Source: Actinoplanes solisilvae (GTDB lineage Bacteria > Actinomycetota > Actinomycetes > Mycobacteriales > Micromonosporaceae). Taken from it: a stretch of 64,000 nt of DNA. Position numbers and translations under genes: made by a program. Under the pieces are notes generated by a model. It was not told the origin of the DNA. It did no database searches and saw only the letters and a list, made by a program, of their open reading frames with translations. Below are positions 16,564 to 26,231 of the stretch, piece by piece. Location: positions 372,001 through 436,000 of the forward strand of contig NZ_RJAC01000003.1 in assembly GCF_003999975.1 (NCBI RefSeq). The letters run 5' to 3'. The stretch's first letter is position 1, and every line of letters begins with the position of its first letter.

Positions 16564-17928
16564 TCAGTGGCAGGAACCGGTGCCGCTGTCGCTGTACGTC
16601 TTGCCCGCGACCGGCACGAACTGCCAGTCGTACGAGCCCGAGTGCAACGTGAACTTCAGAACCCCGTACGTGTCGCTGTTGCGGGCTTCGCTGTTGGGCT
16701 GGATCGTGCCGAAGGCGTAGTGGCTCGCCCCGCCCATGCCCGCGACGAACGAGCGCAGACCCCGCGACGAGTCCGCGGCACCGTTGGCGTTCATCGGCGC
16801 GAACCGCTCGTAGACGTGGTTGTGACCCCACACCACGACGTCCGCGTTGTAGTCGTACAGCGCCTGGTAGAGCGGCCGCGTCGACGTCGAAGGCGCGTGG
16901 TTCGAGCTCGACGTGTACAGCGGGTGATGCCAGTAGGCGATCGTGCACGGCTTGCTGCTCGCGGCCAGGTCGGCGCGCAGCCACTGCTCCTGGGTCGAGC
17001 CCGCCGACATGCTGATGTTCGAGTTCAGCGACACGACGTGCCAATTGCCCAGATCGTACGAGTAGTAGCCGCGCCCGGACGGGCCGGCAACCGAGCCGAA
17101 GTAGCTGTAGTACGCCGAAGCGCCGCTGGTGTTGTAGTCGTGGTTGCCGGGCGTCGGCCGCGTGCGCGACTTGTGCCGGCCCCACGTCGGCTCGTAGTAG
17201 CTCGAGAACTCCGACGCGGTGCCGTTGTCGTAGACGTTGTCGCCCGTCGTGAACACCGTCCCCGAGATGCCGTCGAGCAACGCCGCCGTCTGCGTGTCGC
17301 CGCTGCCGCTGTTGGCGATGTCGCCGACCCCGACGAAGACCGGGTCGCCCGACGGGGGAGTGGTGGTGCCGGTCGTGACGACGAGCTGCGGGGCGTCCGC
17401 GCCGCTCTCGCGGGTGTCGTAGTAGGCGCCGTCCGAGTTGCTGGACGTCCCGGCGAAGCTGAACGTGCCGTTGCCCTTCACCACGGCCGAGGCGTCGACC
17501 TCGTACCAGGTGTTCTCGCCGACCGAGCCGATCGTGCCGAGGGTGGCGCCGTCGATGGCCGGCTGGTTGTTCCAGGTCGTGCCGGTCTCCGACCACGACG
17601 TGCTGGAGACGGCCTTGAACGTGCCGCCGGCCGGGCTGCCCGAGTTGCCGCTGATCGTGCGCAGCCGGATCTTGGCGCTGGTGATCGTGCCGCTGACGCC
17701 CGAGACGGTGAACCGCAGGAACGAGCGGCGCACCGGCGAGTTGTCAACGACGATCTGGGTGGACGTGCCGTAGTTGGTGGTGGCGGTGTCGCTCTGCACA
17801 TAGGTGTCGGCGACCGGCGTGAAGGTGGCGGTGGCCGCTGACGCCGGGCCGGCGGTGCTGATGACGATCGCCGCCGAGGTCACGGTCAGGATGGCGACCG
17901 AACCGACGGTGAGCTTACGGATACCCAT
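16564..17928 (-). CDS. Secreted metallophosphoesterase with DNRLRE/CBM96-like module
   Basis: 454 aa from ATG 17928, with AAGGGA upstream. Signal peptide (about 1-33, ending GPASA), then a beta-sandwich of DNRLRE/CBM96 type (about 34-185: ADTYVQSDTATTNYGTS, SFLRFTVSGV, WNNQPAI), a Thr/Pro linker, and a calcineurin-like phosphoesterase (about 195-454). Metal-site motifs are GVGDIANSG, TTGDNVYDNG, PGNHDYN, YWHHPLY and GHNHVYERF. It probably removes phosphate from an extracellular substrate while bound to a polymer. Confidence 0.88.
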   Translation of the reverse strand: MGIRKLTVGSVAILTVTSAAIVISTAGPASAATATFTPVADTYVQSDTATTNYGTSTQIVVDNSPVRRSFLRFTVSGVSGTITSAKIRLRTISGNSGSPAGGTFKAVSSTSWSETGTTWNNQPAIDGATLGTIGSVGENTWYEVDASAVVKGNGTFSFAGTSSNSDGAYYDTRESGADAPQLVVTTGTTTPPSGDPVFVGVGDIANSGSGDTQTAALLDGISGTVFTTGDNVYDNGTASEFSSYYEPTWGRHKSRTRPTPGNHDYNTSGASAYYSYFGSVAGPSGRGYYSYDLGNWHVVSLNSNISMSAGSTQEQWLRADLAASSKPCTIAYWHHPLYTSSSNHAPSTSTRPLYQALYDYNADVVVWGHNHVYERFAPMNANGAADSSRGLRSFVAGMGGASHYAFGTIQPNSEARNSDTYGVLKFTLHSGSYDWQFVPVAGKTYSDSGTGSCH

Positions 17929-18078
17929 ACGGGCATTCCCTTTCCTCGTACGGAATTGGAGCGGCCCGAATCTAAAGGCGTCAATGGGCGACCAGGTGAA
18001 CGATGAACCCGCCGCCGGATGAAGATCTTTCGTGCCGCCTTCATGTCCCGCCCGCCTGCCGTACATCTGCGGTGGTCA

Positions 18079-19323
18079 ATGTCGCTTCCCGTGTACCTCT
18101 CCACCATCGAGCGACCCTCTCGCGGGCGGCTCGCCTTCATGGGCGGCAACGTTCTCGCCCTCGGCACGGTCAGCCTGATCACCGACGTCTCGTCCGAGAT
18201 GGTGACCGCGATCCTGCCGCTCTACCTCGTGCTCGGCCTCGGCGCCGGCCCTCTCGCGTACGGCGTCCTCGACGGCGTCTACACCGGAGCGACCGCCGTG
18301 CTGCGGATCGTGGGAGGCTTCGTCGCCGACCGGGTCCGCAGCCGCAAACTGGTCGCGGGCCTCGGTTACGGCCTCTCCGCGCTGGCCAAACCGGCGCTGC
18401 TGCTGGCCGGCCGCTCGGTGCCGGCGGTGGGTCTCGTGATCGCGGCCGACCGTCTGGGCAAAGGCCTGCGTACGGCACCTCGCGACGCCCTGATCACCGA
18501 AGCCGTGCCGCCTTCGCAGCTGGGCCGCGCCTTCGGGCTGCACCGCACGATGGACGCCGTCGGCGCGTTCCTCGGCCCGCTGGTCGCCCTCGGTGTGCTG
18601 GCGCTGACCGCCGGCTCGTACGACGCGGTCTTCGTCACCAGCTTCTGCGTCGCCGCCCTCGCGGTCGTGGTGCTCGTGCTCTTCGTCCGCGAGAAGGCCG
18701 CGGCAGCTTCCCCCGTCGCGGCCATCCGTCTGGGGGACGCGGTGCGGCTGCTGGCCGACGCTCGCCTGCGCCGGCTCGTCGTCGCGGCGGGCCTGCTCGG
18801 GCTGGCCACCATCGGCGACGGCTTCGTCTACCTGCTGCTGCAGCGGCGCGAAGAGCTGAGCGTCGTGTGGTTTCCGCTGCTCGCCGTCGGCACCAGCCTG
18901 TCCTACCTGCTGCTGGCGACGCCGCTGGGCGTGCTGGCCGACCGCATCGGGCGTCTGCCGGTGCTGGCCGGGGGCGGCGTCGCGCTGGCCGTAACCTATC
19001 TGCTGCTGACCGGGCCCCTCGGCGGGCCGCCGCTGCTCGTGCTGGTGCTCGGGCTCTACGGGCTCTTCTACGCGGCCACCGACGGGGTGCTGATGGCGCT
19101 GGCCGGCCCGCTGCTGCCCGCCGGGTTGCGGGCCACCGGGTTGGCGCTCGTGCAGACCGCGCAGGCCCTGACCTATCTCGTCTCGTCCGTGCTCTTCGGG
19201 CTCGCCTGGCAGACGTGGGGACCGGCCGGGGCCGGGCGGGCCGCCGCACTGCTGGCCGTGGTCGCCCTCGCCGGGATCGTCCTGCTGCTCCGCAACCGCA
19301 CTCGCCCGGAGGTGGCGCGATGA
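18079..19323 (+). CDS. MFS transporter
   Basis: 414 aa from ATG 18079, chosen because GGTGG precedes it and the hydrophobic core starts shortly after; in-frame ATGs at 18019 and 18043 have no ribosome site. About 12 membrane helices are visible. MFS landmarks include DRVRSRK (after helix 2), a GxLRTAPRDALI loop, and ADRIGRLP in the second half. Substrate is unknown; relatives are annotated as drug or sugar exporters. Its stop overlaps the start of the TolB-like gene (ATGA), a pairing also seen in Streptomyces genomes. Confidence 0.85.
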   Translation: MSLPVYLSTIERPSRGRLAFMGGNVLALGTVSLITDVSSEMVTAILPLYLVLGLGAGPLAYGVLDGVYTGATAVLRIVGGFVADRVRSRKLVAGLGYGLSALAKPALLLAGRSVPAVGLVIAADRLGKGLRTAPRDALITEAVPPSQLGRAFGLHRTMDAVGAFLGPLVALGVLALTAGSYDAVFVTSFCVAALAVVVLVLFVREKAAAASPVAAIRLGDAVRLLADARLRRLVVAAGLLGLATIGDGFVYLLLQRREELSVVWFPLLAVGTSLSYLLLATPLGVLADRIGRLPVLAGGGVALAVTYLLLTGPLGGPPLLVLVLGLYGLFYAATDGVLMALAGPLLPAGLRATGLALVQTAQALTYLVSSVLFGLAWQTWGPAGAGRAAALLAVVALAGIVLLLRNRTRPEVAR

Positions 19324-20327
19324 CCACGCGACGCAAGCTTCTCCTCACGGCCCTCGCGGCCGTACTGCTCGCCGCCGCGGCAATCGGGTACGCCGTCTCG
19401 CGTCCGCGCCCTTCGCCCCGGCCGGTCGCCGCCGCTGCCGGGCCGGTCACGCTGGCCACGGGGCCGGGCACACCGGCTGCGGGGCCGGGCACGCGGGCTG
19501 CCGGGCCGCGGATCCTCGCGATCACCGATCGGCATCTGACGGTGGCCCCGCTCGGCGGCGACTCGCGCTCGATTTCGGGCGTCGAGTGCCTTCGGGCGTA
19601 CGCCGCCGCGGGCACCGCCATCTGCCTGCGGCCGAAGACGGCCTGGTCGTACGAGGCCGCCGTTCTCGACGAAGAGCTGCACGAGCGTACGGCGTTCGCC
19701 GTTCCCGGCCTGCCGAACCGGGCCCGGGTCTCGGCGAGCGGCCGCATGGTCTCGTGGACCACGTTCGTCGGCGGCGACTCCTATGCCGGCAGCGCCTTCT
19801 CGACCCGCACCGGCATCCTCGACACGCGGACCGGCAACCGCGCCGACACCCTCGAGAACTTCACGATCCGCCGCGACGGACGCCCCTACCGCAGCGCCGA
19901 CGTCAACTTCTGGGGCGTGACCTTCACGGCCGACGACAACCGCTTCTACGCCACGATGTCGACCGGCAGGAAGCGCTACCTGGTGCTGGGGGACTTCGCC
20001 GCCCGCTCAGTCACGACCATCAAGGAAAACGTGGAGTGCCCGTCGCTCTCGCCCGACGGCACCCGTCTGGCCTTCAAGCAGGCCATCAACGCCGACCCGG
20101 CCCGGGGCTGGCGCTTGTCGGTGCTGGACCTGTCAACGATGCGGGTCACCGAGACCACCGAGCCCACGAGCGTCGACGACCAGGCCGCCTGGCTCGACGA
20201 CCACACCCTGATGTACACCCTGCGAACCGGCGACGGCACGCCGACCGTCTGGTCCGTCCCCGCCGACGGCACAGGCGCGCCCCACCCGCTCCTGACCGGC
20301 GCCGAGTCCCCAGCCCCATTGAAATGA
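19320..20327 (+). CDS. TolB-like beta-propeller, membrane-anchored or secreted
   Basis: 335 aa from ATG 19320, with GGAGGTG upstream; coupled to the MFS gene. An N-terminal hydrophobic helix (LLLTALAAVLLAAAAIGYAV) acts as signal or anchor, followed by a Pro/Gly/Ala-rich linker with a repeated GPGT(P/R)AAGP unit (about 45-60). The rest is WD40-like PD40 strands (VECPSLSPDGTRLAFKQ, DDQAAWLDDHTLMYTL). No enzymatic motif. It may be an extracellular partner of the transporter. Confidence 0.8.
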   Translation: MTTRRKLLLTALAAVLLAAAAIGYAVSRPRPSPRPVAAAAGPVTLATGPGTPAAGPGTRAAGPRILAITDRHLTVAPLGGDSRSISGVECLRAYAAAGTAICLRPKTAWSYEAAVLDEELHERTAFAVPGLPNRARVSASGRMVSWTTFVGGDSYAGSAFSTRTGILDTRTGNRADTLENFTIRRDGRPYRSADVNFWGVTFTADDNRFYATMSTGRKRYLVLGDFAARSVTTIKENVECPSLSPDGTRLAFKQAINADPARGWRLSVLDLSTMRVTETTEPTSVDDQAAWLDDHTLMYTLRTGDGTPTVWSVPADGTGAPHPLLTGAESPAPLK

Positions 20328-20404
20328 GCTGCTCAGCGGCACATCTCGTCCCGGCGGCCTGACCGTGGTTCCCGCCATTCTGCGCCGGCCTCAGTAGCCA
20401 CGCC

Positions 20405-20941
20405 CTACGCCGCCCGGCGCAGCCATTCCTCCACCCCGGCGATGTGGACCGTCGCCCAGGCACGGGCCAGGTCGGGGCGGCGGGCGGCGATCGCGTCGTG
20501 GATGGCCTGGTGTTGTTCGCGGGTCTTGGCGACGGCGCCCTCCTGGGTGAGGCCGCGCCAGATGCGGGCCCGGGTCGTCGGGCCGGAGAGGCCATCGATT
20601 ATCGAGCAGAGCACGGCGTTGCCCGCCCCGGCCGCGATGAGGCGGTGGGATTCGACGTCGTTGGCGACCAGAGCCTCGACCGTGGGGGCGGCGCTCAGCT
20701 CGTCGAGCAGGACGCGCAGCTTGGCGATGTCGGTGGTGGGCATGCGCTCGGCGGCCAGGGCGGTGGCGGCCGGTTCGAGGATGCGGCGGACCTCGAGGAA
20801 CTGCAGGACCGTGTCGTCGCGGTGGAAGTCGACGACGAAGCTCAGCGCGTCCAGCAGCAGGGCCGGATCGAGGCTGGTCACGTACGTGCCGTCGCCCTGG
20901 CGTACGTCCAGGACGTTGATCATCGATAGCGCGCGCCGCAT
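20405..20941 (-). pseudogene. GntR/FadR-type regulator lacking its DNA-binding domain
   Basis: The remaining 179 residues begin in the last helix of the winged helix-turn-helix (RRALSMINVLDVRQGDGTYV) and continue with a complete FCD ligand-binding domain (EVRRILEPAATALAAERM, DVESHRLIAAGAGN, EQHQAIHDAI). The first 50 or so residues, with the recognition helix, are gone; upstream sequence instead is repeat-rich. It cannot bind DNA as a normal FadR-type repressor. A catabolic target operon is not evident. Confidence 0.75.
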
Positions 20942-21074
20942 ATTCGGCCTCTGCCTGCCGCCGCCCAAGGATGATCACTTTCTTTTCTTGCTGAAAGACC
21001 CGATGTCTAGAGAGCTTTCGCTGTGGAGGTCTGTCGTCGGCGGTCCCGGGCCGGGCGTCCCCTTCGCGCAGCCG

Positions 21075-21200
21075 GTTGCGGAGGGCGGTCGGGGAGGGCG
21101 ACCGGTCACCGAGGACGCTCGGTCGCGGAGGACGCTCGGTCGCGGAGGACGGCAGGTCACGGCGGCACGACCGGTTGCGGCGGACGGCCGGTTGCGGCGG
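21075..21200. repeat. Short-period tandem repeats
   Basis: Imperfect units around GAGGACGCTCGGTCGCG and CGGTTGCGGCGGACGGC recur several times. The period drifts between about 17 and 18 bp. No coding potential. Confidence 0.6.
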
Positions 21201-21295
21201 CTTCACAGGCGGGCCGGGGTCGTGGTCCCGCGTGGTGCCGCGGGTCGCGCTGACAAGTGCGCACGCCAACTAGGACGTCAGGTCCCAACTTCAGC

Positions 21296-21431
21296 GATTC
21301 AGGCCCCCCATCCCCTTGATCAATTCGAGATCCTTGATACAGGCCCCTCGAGCGCTCCCGAGACCCCTACATCAAGGACCAGCCAAACGATCAAGCAAGC
21401 GGACAGGCCCAGTTCCTGGATATTGGGTATT
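21296..21431 (+). repeat. Dispersed intergenic repeat, copy A
   Basis: Shares GATTCAGGCCCC, CTTGATC, ATCCTTGAT and GGCCCCTCGA with copy C, and GAGATCC, GATACAGGC, GAGACCCCTACA and a following CAAGC block with copy B. Internal arms TCCTTGAT (21331-21338) and ATCAAGGA (21371-21378) form a perfect inverted repeat. Confidence 0.7.
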
Positions 21432-21643
21432 GCGGCGAGCCAACCGCTCGCCGTGACCGGCCGCATCACCGCCCTGCCACGACGACGGCCGGTGCGATCA
21501 GCCGCGCGAAGCGGATGCCCGCACGAGATCCGGCGGGGATAGACCTTGACCGCGAAAGCTCACTGATCAGAGCGCGTTTCCCGCGATGATCATGGTGAGG
21601 ACGAACTCGTCGGCGAGGTAGGCGACCGGACTCAACCGTGGCG

Positions 21644-22771
21644 TCAGGCGATGAGAAGGCGCAGACCGAGTTCGGCGGCCTCCAAGGTCATGACGTCGCG
21701 GTTGCGCTCGGCCCACCGGCCCGACTCGAGGTCGTCGCGGAGTTCGCGCACTGCGCGGTCCTCGGCCTCTGCGCCGACCCTCGTCCACACCGACACTGCG
21801 CGGCGCACGTGTTCGTCCAGATAGGCCTCGGGTCTGCGCCAATGGGCCTCGAAGAAACCGTCGGCGCAGTCCCACGGGATCGGCACCGGCTCGGTGCGGG
21901 CGCCGATCGCCTGGGCGAGGTCGGCCAGCGCCGGCCGGCCGGTGAGGAGCCGGCCGAACTCGGGCAGATAGTCGCTCGTCAGCCAGAATCGGTCGCGCCA
22001 GCCGGCGCCCTCGTAGGTGAACACCACCACCCGGCGGGCCACCCGGCGCATCTCGCGCAGCCCGGCGACCGCGTCCGGCCAGTGGTGAACCGTGCTGACC
22101 GCCATCGCCGCGTCGAACGACTGGTCCTCGAAAGGCAGGTTCGCCGCCGCGGCCGCCACGCACGGCGCTGACCCCGCAGGACGTTGCGCCCGCATCACCG
22201 CCGAGGGCTCGACCGCGGTGACGAGACGGCCCGGAGGTTCGTACGATCCGGTTCCGGCCCCCACGTTCAACACCTTTTCGGCATCACCGAGCGCTTCCCA
22301 GATGCGCGCCGCGATCCGTGGTTCGGTGCGCCGCGTCGCGGGATAGGCCGATCCGATCGTGTCGTACAGCTGCGCACCGAACATCTGAAGCTGCTCCTCC
22401 GGCGTAGTCCTGATCCCTCTGGCCCGTGCGTGCAATTCCCGGTCGATGGCCGTGACCATCGCCGCCGCGCGATCCCGCTGCTCGACCAGCAACCCGCGAA
22501 GCCGGCGCAGATGCGCGACCGCGTCGGTAGCCGGATCGTCGACCAGGTCCGCGATCTCCCGCAGCCCGAACCCCAGCCTTCGATAGGCCAGCACCTCCCG
22601 TAGCCGCTCGACGTCCCTGGCGGAATAGGCCCGATGCCCGGCCGAAGTCCGCGCCGACGGCCGCAGCAGCCCGATCTCGTCGTAGTGATGCAGCGTGCGA
22701 ACAGTGACGGCGGCCAGCCCGGCCACCCGCCCCACAGTCAGGTGTTCCTCCACACCCCGACTATCTGCCAT
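21644..22771 (-). CDS. MerR-type regulator fused to a SAM methyltransferase
   Basis: 375 aa from ATG 22771. Residues 10-80 are a TipA-like MerR domain (LTVGRVAGLAAVTVRTLHHYDEIGLL, RAYSARDVERL), then a helical dimerisation linker ending TPEEQLQMFG (123-132), where TipAL-type proteins continue into a ligand domain. Here the chain passes instead into a class I methyltransferase (135-375): YDTIGSAYPATRR, SAM motif LNVGAGTGSYE (168-178), and FDAAMAVSTVHHW. There is no frameshift or linker break. The fusion could couple a methylation step to promoter control, or the MerR part may only dimerise. Confidence 0.85.
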   Translation of the reverse strand: MADSRGVEEHLTVGRVAGLAAVTVRTLHHYDEIGLLRPSARTSAGHRAYSARDVERLREVLAYRRLGFGLREIADLVDDPATDAVAHLRRLRGLLVEQRDRAAAMVTAIDRELHARARGIRTTPEEQLQMFGAQLYDTIGSAYPATRRTEPRIAARIWEALGDAEKVLNVGAGTGSYEPPGRLVTAVEPSAVMRAQRPAGSAPCVAAAAANLPFEDQSFDAAMAVSTVHHWPDAVAGLREMRRVARRVVVFTYEGAGWRDRFWLTSDYLPEFGRLLTGRPALADLAQAIGARTEPVPIPWDCADGFFEAHWRRPEAYLDEHVRRAVSVWTRVGAEAEDRAVRELRDDLESGRWAERNRDVMTLEAAELGLRLLIA

Positions 22772-23048
22772 CACGCCACGTGAGGCACAAGCCGCGCGCC
22801 GCCCCAACATCACCGACCGGCATGCCGAGGCCGGCGTGACCGGGCGGCGTTGCCGGCTTACGGGACCGAGTCCGGCGTGCTCGGGCGGTGGAGCCGGCTT
22901 GTCTCGCGGTGGGCGCGGTGCGGGTCACAGCGGTCACCAGAAGTTGATCTTCAGGATGCTGGGTGGCCTTGTGGTGGACGGCTGCTGGGGGCGGCGGTGG
23001 GTGAGAGTAGCGGCGACGAAACCTGTCGATAGCGTGAAGGACTGAGCA

Positions 23049-26006
23049 ATGCCTGAATGGAGTTCTGGACGCGGATGGCGCCGGGCCCTCGTGGTCGCCG
23101 GCTGCCTCGTGCCCATGATGGCGTCCGCGGCCAACGCGGCCCCGGCCCTTGCGTCGACGCACGAGCTTTCGGCGGTCGACGCCGTCAATCAGTTCATCGG
23201 CACCGAGATGGACACGACGCAGAACAAGAGCAACGACGCGTACGGCAACACGTTCCCGGGCGCGGCGGTGCCCTTCGGCATGGTGCAGCCCAGCCCCACC
23301 ACGTACAAGGAAGGCAATGCCCTCGTCGGGGAGAAGGGCGGCTACGAGTACACCGCGTCGCTGATCCGCGGCTTCGGCATGACCCGTTACTCGGGCACCG
23401 GCTGCACCGGGCGCTTCGGCGGGTATGAGTTCCCCACCATTCCGTACGCGGGGGATCTTGTTGATGGTGTGCTGCCGAGCAACCCGAACGCCGACATCAA
23501 AAAGTATTACTTGGGCTTCAGTCATGCCAATGAGGTATCGCAGCCCGGCTACTACGGAGTGAAGCTCGACAACGGCATCGAGGCCGAGCTGACCGCCAGC
23601 ACCCGCACGGCCGTGAGCCGCTTCGACTTCCCGAAGACGACCGGAGCGCCCGGAGCGCCCGGAGCGGCCGAGCAGGTCGGCAGCTCGACCCTGCTGCTCG
23701 ACGTCTCGGGACCGAACAACCGCACGTTCGGCAGCGAGGTCACCATCGACCCGAAGACCCGCACGGTCGAGGGCTGGATGTACGGCGTCGACGTCTGCGA
23801 CAACGGTAACTACTACAAGGCCTACTTCTCCACCCAGTACGACCAGGACTTCGCGTCGTACGGCACCTGGACCGACGACGCGATGACCGCCGGCTCCGCG
23901 CACGCGGTCAAGAGCAGCACCGATGTCGGCGTAGACTACCGGCACGACAACGGCGCCTGGGTCACCTTCAAGACCGGCGCGAAGGTCGTCGCGAAGACCG
24001 GCTTCAGCTACACCAGCGTCGCCAACGCCGCGCTCAACCGGAATCAAGAGGTCGGCAAGCACGACTTCAACGACATCAAGCACGATGCAAAAAAGGCATG
24101 GAAAGACGCGCTCGGCACGATCGACGCGCATGGTGGAACCAACGAGCAGCGCATCAAGCTCTACACCGCGCTGTACCACGCGTTCCTCAACCCGAACGTC
24201 CGTGACGACGTCAACGGCGAGTACCGAGGCTTCGACGAGCAGATCCACACGGTCGAAAAGGGCCACCACTTCTACAAGAACATCAACTTCCCGGGCTCGG
24301 GCTGGGACGCGTACCGCAGCCAGGTGCAGCTCGTCGCGCTGACCTTCCCGAAGGTCGCGAACGACATCAACCGCTCGATCGTGGCGCTGACCCAGCAGAA
24401 GGGTTCGTGGGCGCCGGGTTCGGCCCGCATGCAGGGCGACAACTACCAGGTCATCCTGGCCACGCTCGACGACATGGGCGCGACCGACTACGACCGCGCG
24501 GCCGCCCTCGCCTCGATGAAGGCGACCCAGGTGCTGCCGGCCACGAAGACGTCACGCACCGACGGCTACCAGTACTTCGCCACCGGCATGATCGAGAACG
24601 CGAAGGGCGACTTCGCCACCTCGCGCGTCCTCGAGTACGCGACCGACGACTTCGCCATCGCGCAGCTCGCCCAGCGTCTCGGGGACAAGCAGGCGTACGA
24701 CTTCTTCTCGGCCCGCTCGCAGAACTGGATGAACGTCTTCGACCCGCAGACGCAGCACATCCTGCCGCGCTCGCGGAACGGCTTCGACCGCTCGTTCGAC
24801 CTGCGCGTGCGTGACGACTCCGCCGGTCGCGGCCAGTTCAACCAGTCGACCGGGTATCAGTACGGCTGGAACGTTCCGTTCAACCTCTCGACGCTGATCG
24901 CCAAGCGCGGCGGCATCGAGAAGTCCACGGCCGGGCTCGACGTGCTCATGGAGAAGCTCGACGCCGGCGCCTACACCCAGACCGGCAACTACCTGTCCAA
25001 CCAGCCCGCCTTCGGCACCCCGTGGGTGTACAACTGGCTGCAGGCGCCGTCCAAGGGCGTCGACGTCCTCTACCGCGCCGTCAACGAGATGTACGACACC
25101 ACGCCCTCGGGCCTGCCCGGCAACGACGACACGGGTGCGCTGAGCGCCTGGTACGTCTTCGCCAACCTCGGCCTCTACCCGGCCGTCCACGGCACCGGTG
25201 ACCTGGTCATCAGCGCCCCCATGTTCGACAAGATCACGATCGACCCGGTCGGCTCGTCCCGGGAGATCAAGATCAAGGCTTCCGGTACGGCCGGGGGCGC
25301 GCGCTACGTGGGCGGTCTTCGCGTCAACGGCCAGAAGCGGAGCGCGTCCTGGATCGACAGCTCGTTCCTGCGCAAGGGCGGCACGCTCGACTTCACGATG
25401 ACGTCTGCTCCCGGCGCGTGGGGCACCAGCGCCGCCGACGTCCCGCCCTCGTACACCGCCGGCGCCGACGCCCGTAACAACCTCGGCACCACCCCTGACG
25501 GTCAGGGCAACCTCGGTTCGCTCGACCTCAGCGACTGGTCGCTCTCGCGTACGTCGCTCGCGGCGGCCGGCATCACGCCCGGCGCGACCGTCCCCGGCAC
25601 GGCGTTCACCTGGCCCGCCGCCGAGCCCGGCCAGCCCGACAACTGGATCCCGCACGGCCAGCGAGTCGCCGTCACCGACAAGACCGTCGGCGGCACGCTG
25701 TCGTTCCTCGGCCTGTCGACCAACGGCCCCGCCGCGGGCACGGCGATCGTCACCTACACCGACGGCACGACCCAGCCGGTGCCGTTCTCGCTGAGCGACT
25801 GGGGCGCGAACCCCGCCGCCGGTGAGACCGCCGTGGCCACCCTCGCCGGCCGCAACAACGCGAACGGCACGGCCGGCGGCGGAACGTTCCGCCTCTTCGC
25901 CTCCCAGCCGGTGGCACTCGACGCGGCCAGGACGGTCGCCTCGGTCACCCTCCCCGAGTCCACCGACCGCGGCATAATGCACGTCTTCGACGTCGCCGTG
26001 AGCTGA
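23049..26006 (+). CDS. Secreted GH92 alpha-mannosidase-like protein
   Basis: 985 aa from ATG 23049 with GAAGGA 7 nt upstream. Signal peptide about 1-37 (ending PALA), then a full GH92 catalytic region from AVDAVNQFIGTEMDTTQN to about residue 790, including GNTFPGAAVPFGMVQPSP, GFGMTRYSGTGC, FPGSGWDAYRSQ and GLPGNDDTGALSAWYVFANLG. A C-terminal beta-sandwich (about 820-985) resembles the C-terminal part of the other GH92 protein here. Family activity is exo-alpha-mannosidase, often alpha-1,2 or alpha-1,3. It is less decorated than the first copy and has no LacI-type palindrome upstream. Confidence 0.9.
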   Translation: MPEWSSGRGWRRALVVAGCLVPMMASAANAAPALASTHELSAVDAVNQFIGTEMDTTQNKSNDAYGNTFPGAAVPFGMVQPSPTTYKEGNALVGEKGGYEYTASLIRGFGMTRYSGTGCTGRFGGYEFPTIPYAGDLVDGVLPSNPNADIKKYYLGFSHANEVSQPGYYGVKLDNGIEAELTASTRTAVSRFDFPKTTGAPGAPGAAEQVGSSTLLLDVSGPNNRTFGSEVTIDPKTRTVEGWMYGVDVCDNGNYYKAYFSTQYDQDFASYGTWTDDAMTAGSAHAVKSSTDVGVDYRHDNGAWVTFKTGAKVVAKTGFSYTSVANAALNRNQEVGKHDFNDIKHDAKKAWKDALGTIDAHGGTNEQRIKLYTALYHAFLNPNVRDDVNGEYRGFDEQIHTVEKGHHFYKNINFPGSGWDAYRSQVQLVALTFPKVANDINRSIVALTQQKGSWAPGSARMQGDNYQVILATLDDMGATDYDRAAALASMKATQVLPATKTSRTDGYQYFATGMIENAKGDFATSRVLEYATDDFAIAQLAQRLGDKQAYDFFSARSQNWMNVFDPQTQHILPRSRNGFDRSFDLRVRDDSAGRGQFNQSTGYQYGWNVPFNLSTLIAKRGGIEKSTAGLDVLMEKLDAGAYTQTGNYLSNQPAFGTPWVYNWLQAPSKGVDVLYRAVNEMYDTTPSGLPGNDDTGALSAWYVFANLGLYPAVHGTGDLVISAPMFDKITIDPVGSSREIKIKASGTAGGARYVGGLRVNGQKRSASWIDSSFLRKGGTLDFTMTSAPGAWGTSAADVPPSYTAGADARNNLGTTPDGQGNLGSLDLSDWSLSRTSLAAAGITPGATVPGTAFTWPAAEPGQPDNWIPHGQRVAVTDKTVGGTLSFLGLSTNGPAAGTAIVTYTDGTTQPVPFSLSDWGANPAAGETAVATLAGRNNANGTAGGGTFRLFASQPVALDAARTVASVTLPESTDRGIMHVFDVAVS

Positions 26007-26018
26007 CCTTCGCCAGAC

Positions 26019-26055
26019 CGGAGGCCGTCGGGAGATCACCTTCCGGCGGCCTCCG
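26019..26055 (+). terminator. Hairpin after the second GH92 gene
   Basis: CGGAGGCCG pairs with CGGCCTCCG, beginning 13 nt after the stop. It is followed to about 26106 by a low-complexity tract of GGCCTCCGGC-like units that can form several alternative stems. Confidence 0.6.
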
Positions 26056-26231
26056 CGGCCTCCGGCGGCTTCCAGCGGCTTCCGGAGGCCTCCGGCGGCC
26101 TCCGGCTCGTTCAAGTGACGTAGTCGGGGGAGCGGGTGGCTCGCGCCTGCCGCTCGACGTGCAGCGAAATCCGACTCCCGCGAGATCGGTGCCGGCCGAC
26201 GCCACCGCCGGCCGGTTCTGCCGCAGACGGG

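Larger units (their letters stand above)
20942..21643. other. Repeat-rich non-coding gap
   Basis: About 700 bases with no believable gene. It holds a short-period GC-rich tandem array (21075-21200) and dispersed repeat copy A (21296-21431). It replaces the expected 5' end of the GntR gene, so repeat expansion or recombination here may have caused the truncation. Confidence 0.5.

Noticed and set aside
26007..26110. Structured RNA in the GGCCTCCGGC tract
   Set aside because: Low-complexity GC tract that pairs in many registers; only the first hairpin is positioned like a terminator.
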